From Verrucomicrobiota bacterium (GTDB lineage: Bacteria > Verrucomicrobiota > Verrucomicrobiia > Opitutales > Opitutaceae), in NCBI GenBank assembly GCA_023457035.1, contig JAEWNN010000113.1:1-13801 (forward strand): 13,801 nucleotides of DNA. The letters run 5' to 3'. Positions 13,188-13,801 of the stretch are shown here, one piece after another (the first letter of the stretch is position 1; every line of letters begins with the position of its first letter). Both the position numbers and the translations under genes were made by a program. Under the pieces are notes generated by a model, which was not told the origin of the DNA, ran no database searches, and saw nothing but the letters and a program-made list of their open reading frames with translations.

Positions 13188-13787
13188 CCCCCTCGGCCCG
13201 CGGCTGGGCACATGCACCGACAGCATCCCGGCGGCCGCGGCAGCCTGATGGCCGGGCTCGGCGTCCTCGAACACGAGGCAGCGCGCGGGCGGCACGCCCA
13301 TCTTCTGCGCGGCGAGCAGGAACATGTCGGGCGCCGGCTTGCCGTGCGCGACATCCTCCGGCGTGACGACGACCGGGAAGAGTGGCGCGAGCCCCGCGAG
13401 CTTGAGCGAGTGATGCACGATGTCGCGCGGTCCGCCCGAGGCGACCGAGACCGGTTTGCCGGCCGCCACGGCCTGGCGTGCGAACTCCACCACGGGGCGG
13501 ATGTGTTTCACGTCGGCCAACAGCTCGACGAAGAGTTTCTCCTTCAGGTGGAACACCTGCTCGACGTCGATCTTCAGCCCGTAGTGTTCGGCGATGAGCT
13601 GGGCCACGCGCCGGGTGGGCACGCCGCCGAGCGAGTAGAACAGGTTTTCATCGAGCACCCCCGGCATGCCCTGACGCCGCATCGCCTCGTCCCAGGCGCG
13701 GTAGTGCACGGGCATCGAGTCGATGAGCGTGCCGTCGCAGTCGAAGATATAGCCGGCGAAGTCGCCCGCGGGGAGGTCGAGTTTCAT
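13182..13787 (-). CDS. HAD-superfamily sugar-phosphatase, YqaB / beta-PGM-like
   Basis: 201-aa HAD hydrolase with an alpha-helical cap (subfamily I). All four motifs are visible: I, D16-C-D18-G-T (nucleophile D16, acid/base D18); II, S117 in SVASGG; III, K150 in HGKPAPD; IV, E174-D175 in VFEDAEPG. The sequence resembles E. coli YqaB (fructose-1-phosphatase), especially M23-VHYRAWDEAM and G149-KPAPDMFLLAAQKMGV, so dephosphorylation of a small sugar phosphate in the cytoplasm is likely. Beta-phosphoglucomutase or another small phosphatase cannot be excluded. The ATG is at 13787, 14 nt from the window end, so promoter and upstream neighbours are not visible. Its stop codon opens heptamer array C. 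Confidence 0.92.
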   Translation of the reverse strand: MKLDLPAGDFAGYIFDCDGTLIDSMPVHYRAWDEAMRRQGMPGVLDENLFYSLGGVPTRRVAQLIAEHYGLKIDVEQVFHLKEKLFVELLADVKHIRPVVEFARQAVAAGKPVSVASGGPRDIVHHSLKLAGLAPLFPVVVTPEDVAHGKPAPDMFLLAAQKMGVPPARCLVFEDAEPGHQAAAAAGMLSVHVPSRGPRGK

Positions 13788-13801
13788 GAACCGCGCAGCA
13801 G

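Noticed and set aside
1..13787. A sugar pathway linking the GH94 phosphorylase with the HAD protein as beta-phosphoglucomutase
   Set aside because: GH94 enzymes release alpha-sugar-1-phosphates, while beta-PGM uses beta-glucose-1-phosphate; the HAD protein looks closer to YqaB, and the genes are 11 kb apart.

Overview
The window (13.8 kb, roughly 70% GC by eye) reads as a chromosomal stretch of a high-GC Gram-negative bacterium. My best guess is Verrucomicrobiota, Opitutaceae-like. The guess rests on the gene mix (GH94 phosphorylase, CHASE4 and PAS hybrid kinases), the weak Shine-Dalgarno signals and the repeat-littered intergenic style; no marker gene here settles it. No tRNA, rRNA, CRISPR array, transposase or phage gene was found.

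Layout. Left part (1-2904): a GH94 disaccharide phosphorylase, cut by the window edge (minus strand), is divergent from sufE (plus strand). Between them lie two related 38-bp palindromes, one of them perfect. Middle part (3044-9112): a membrane CHASE4/HAMP hybrid histidine kinase (minus) is divergent from a TatD-family metallohydrolase (plus). TatD converges on tcdA (minus) across a structured, repeat-like spacer. tcdA is divergent from a second, soluble hybrid kinase (plus) whose PAS domain looks like a LOV domain without its photoactive cysteine. Right part (9140-13787): a run of minus-strand genes. These are a HAD phosphatase, then a tight trio (SpoU rRNA 2'-O-methyltransferase, a low-GC single-TM protein, an NAPE-PLD-type metallo-beta-lactamase-fold hydrolase), then a MutT-type Nudix hydrolase, then a small membrane-anchored protein of unknown function.

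How the genes fit together. Most are housekeeping or stress functions that do not form one pathway: Fe-S sulfur transfer (SufE), t6A to ct6A modification of tRNA (TcdA), rRNA methylation, nucleotide-pool sanitation (MutT) and a TatD nuclease. The only clear operon-like unit is methyltransferase / TM protein / MBL hydrolase (1-nt stop/start overlap, then 7 nt). The two hybrid kinases have no partner response regulator beside them, so their outputs are unknown.

The most unusual signal is non-coding. Degenerate 7-bp tandem arrays start on the stop codons of three minus-strand genes (Nudix, MBL hydrolase, HAD), with the TGA at the same heptad phase. A fourth gene (the small membrane protein) ends in the same stop-codon heptad. 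REP-like inverted repeats and hairpin clusters fill the remaining gaps. The perfect 38-bp palindrome between the GH94 gene and sufE is the second notable element.
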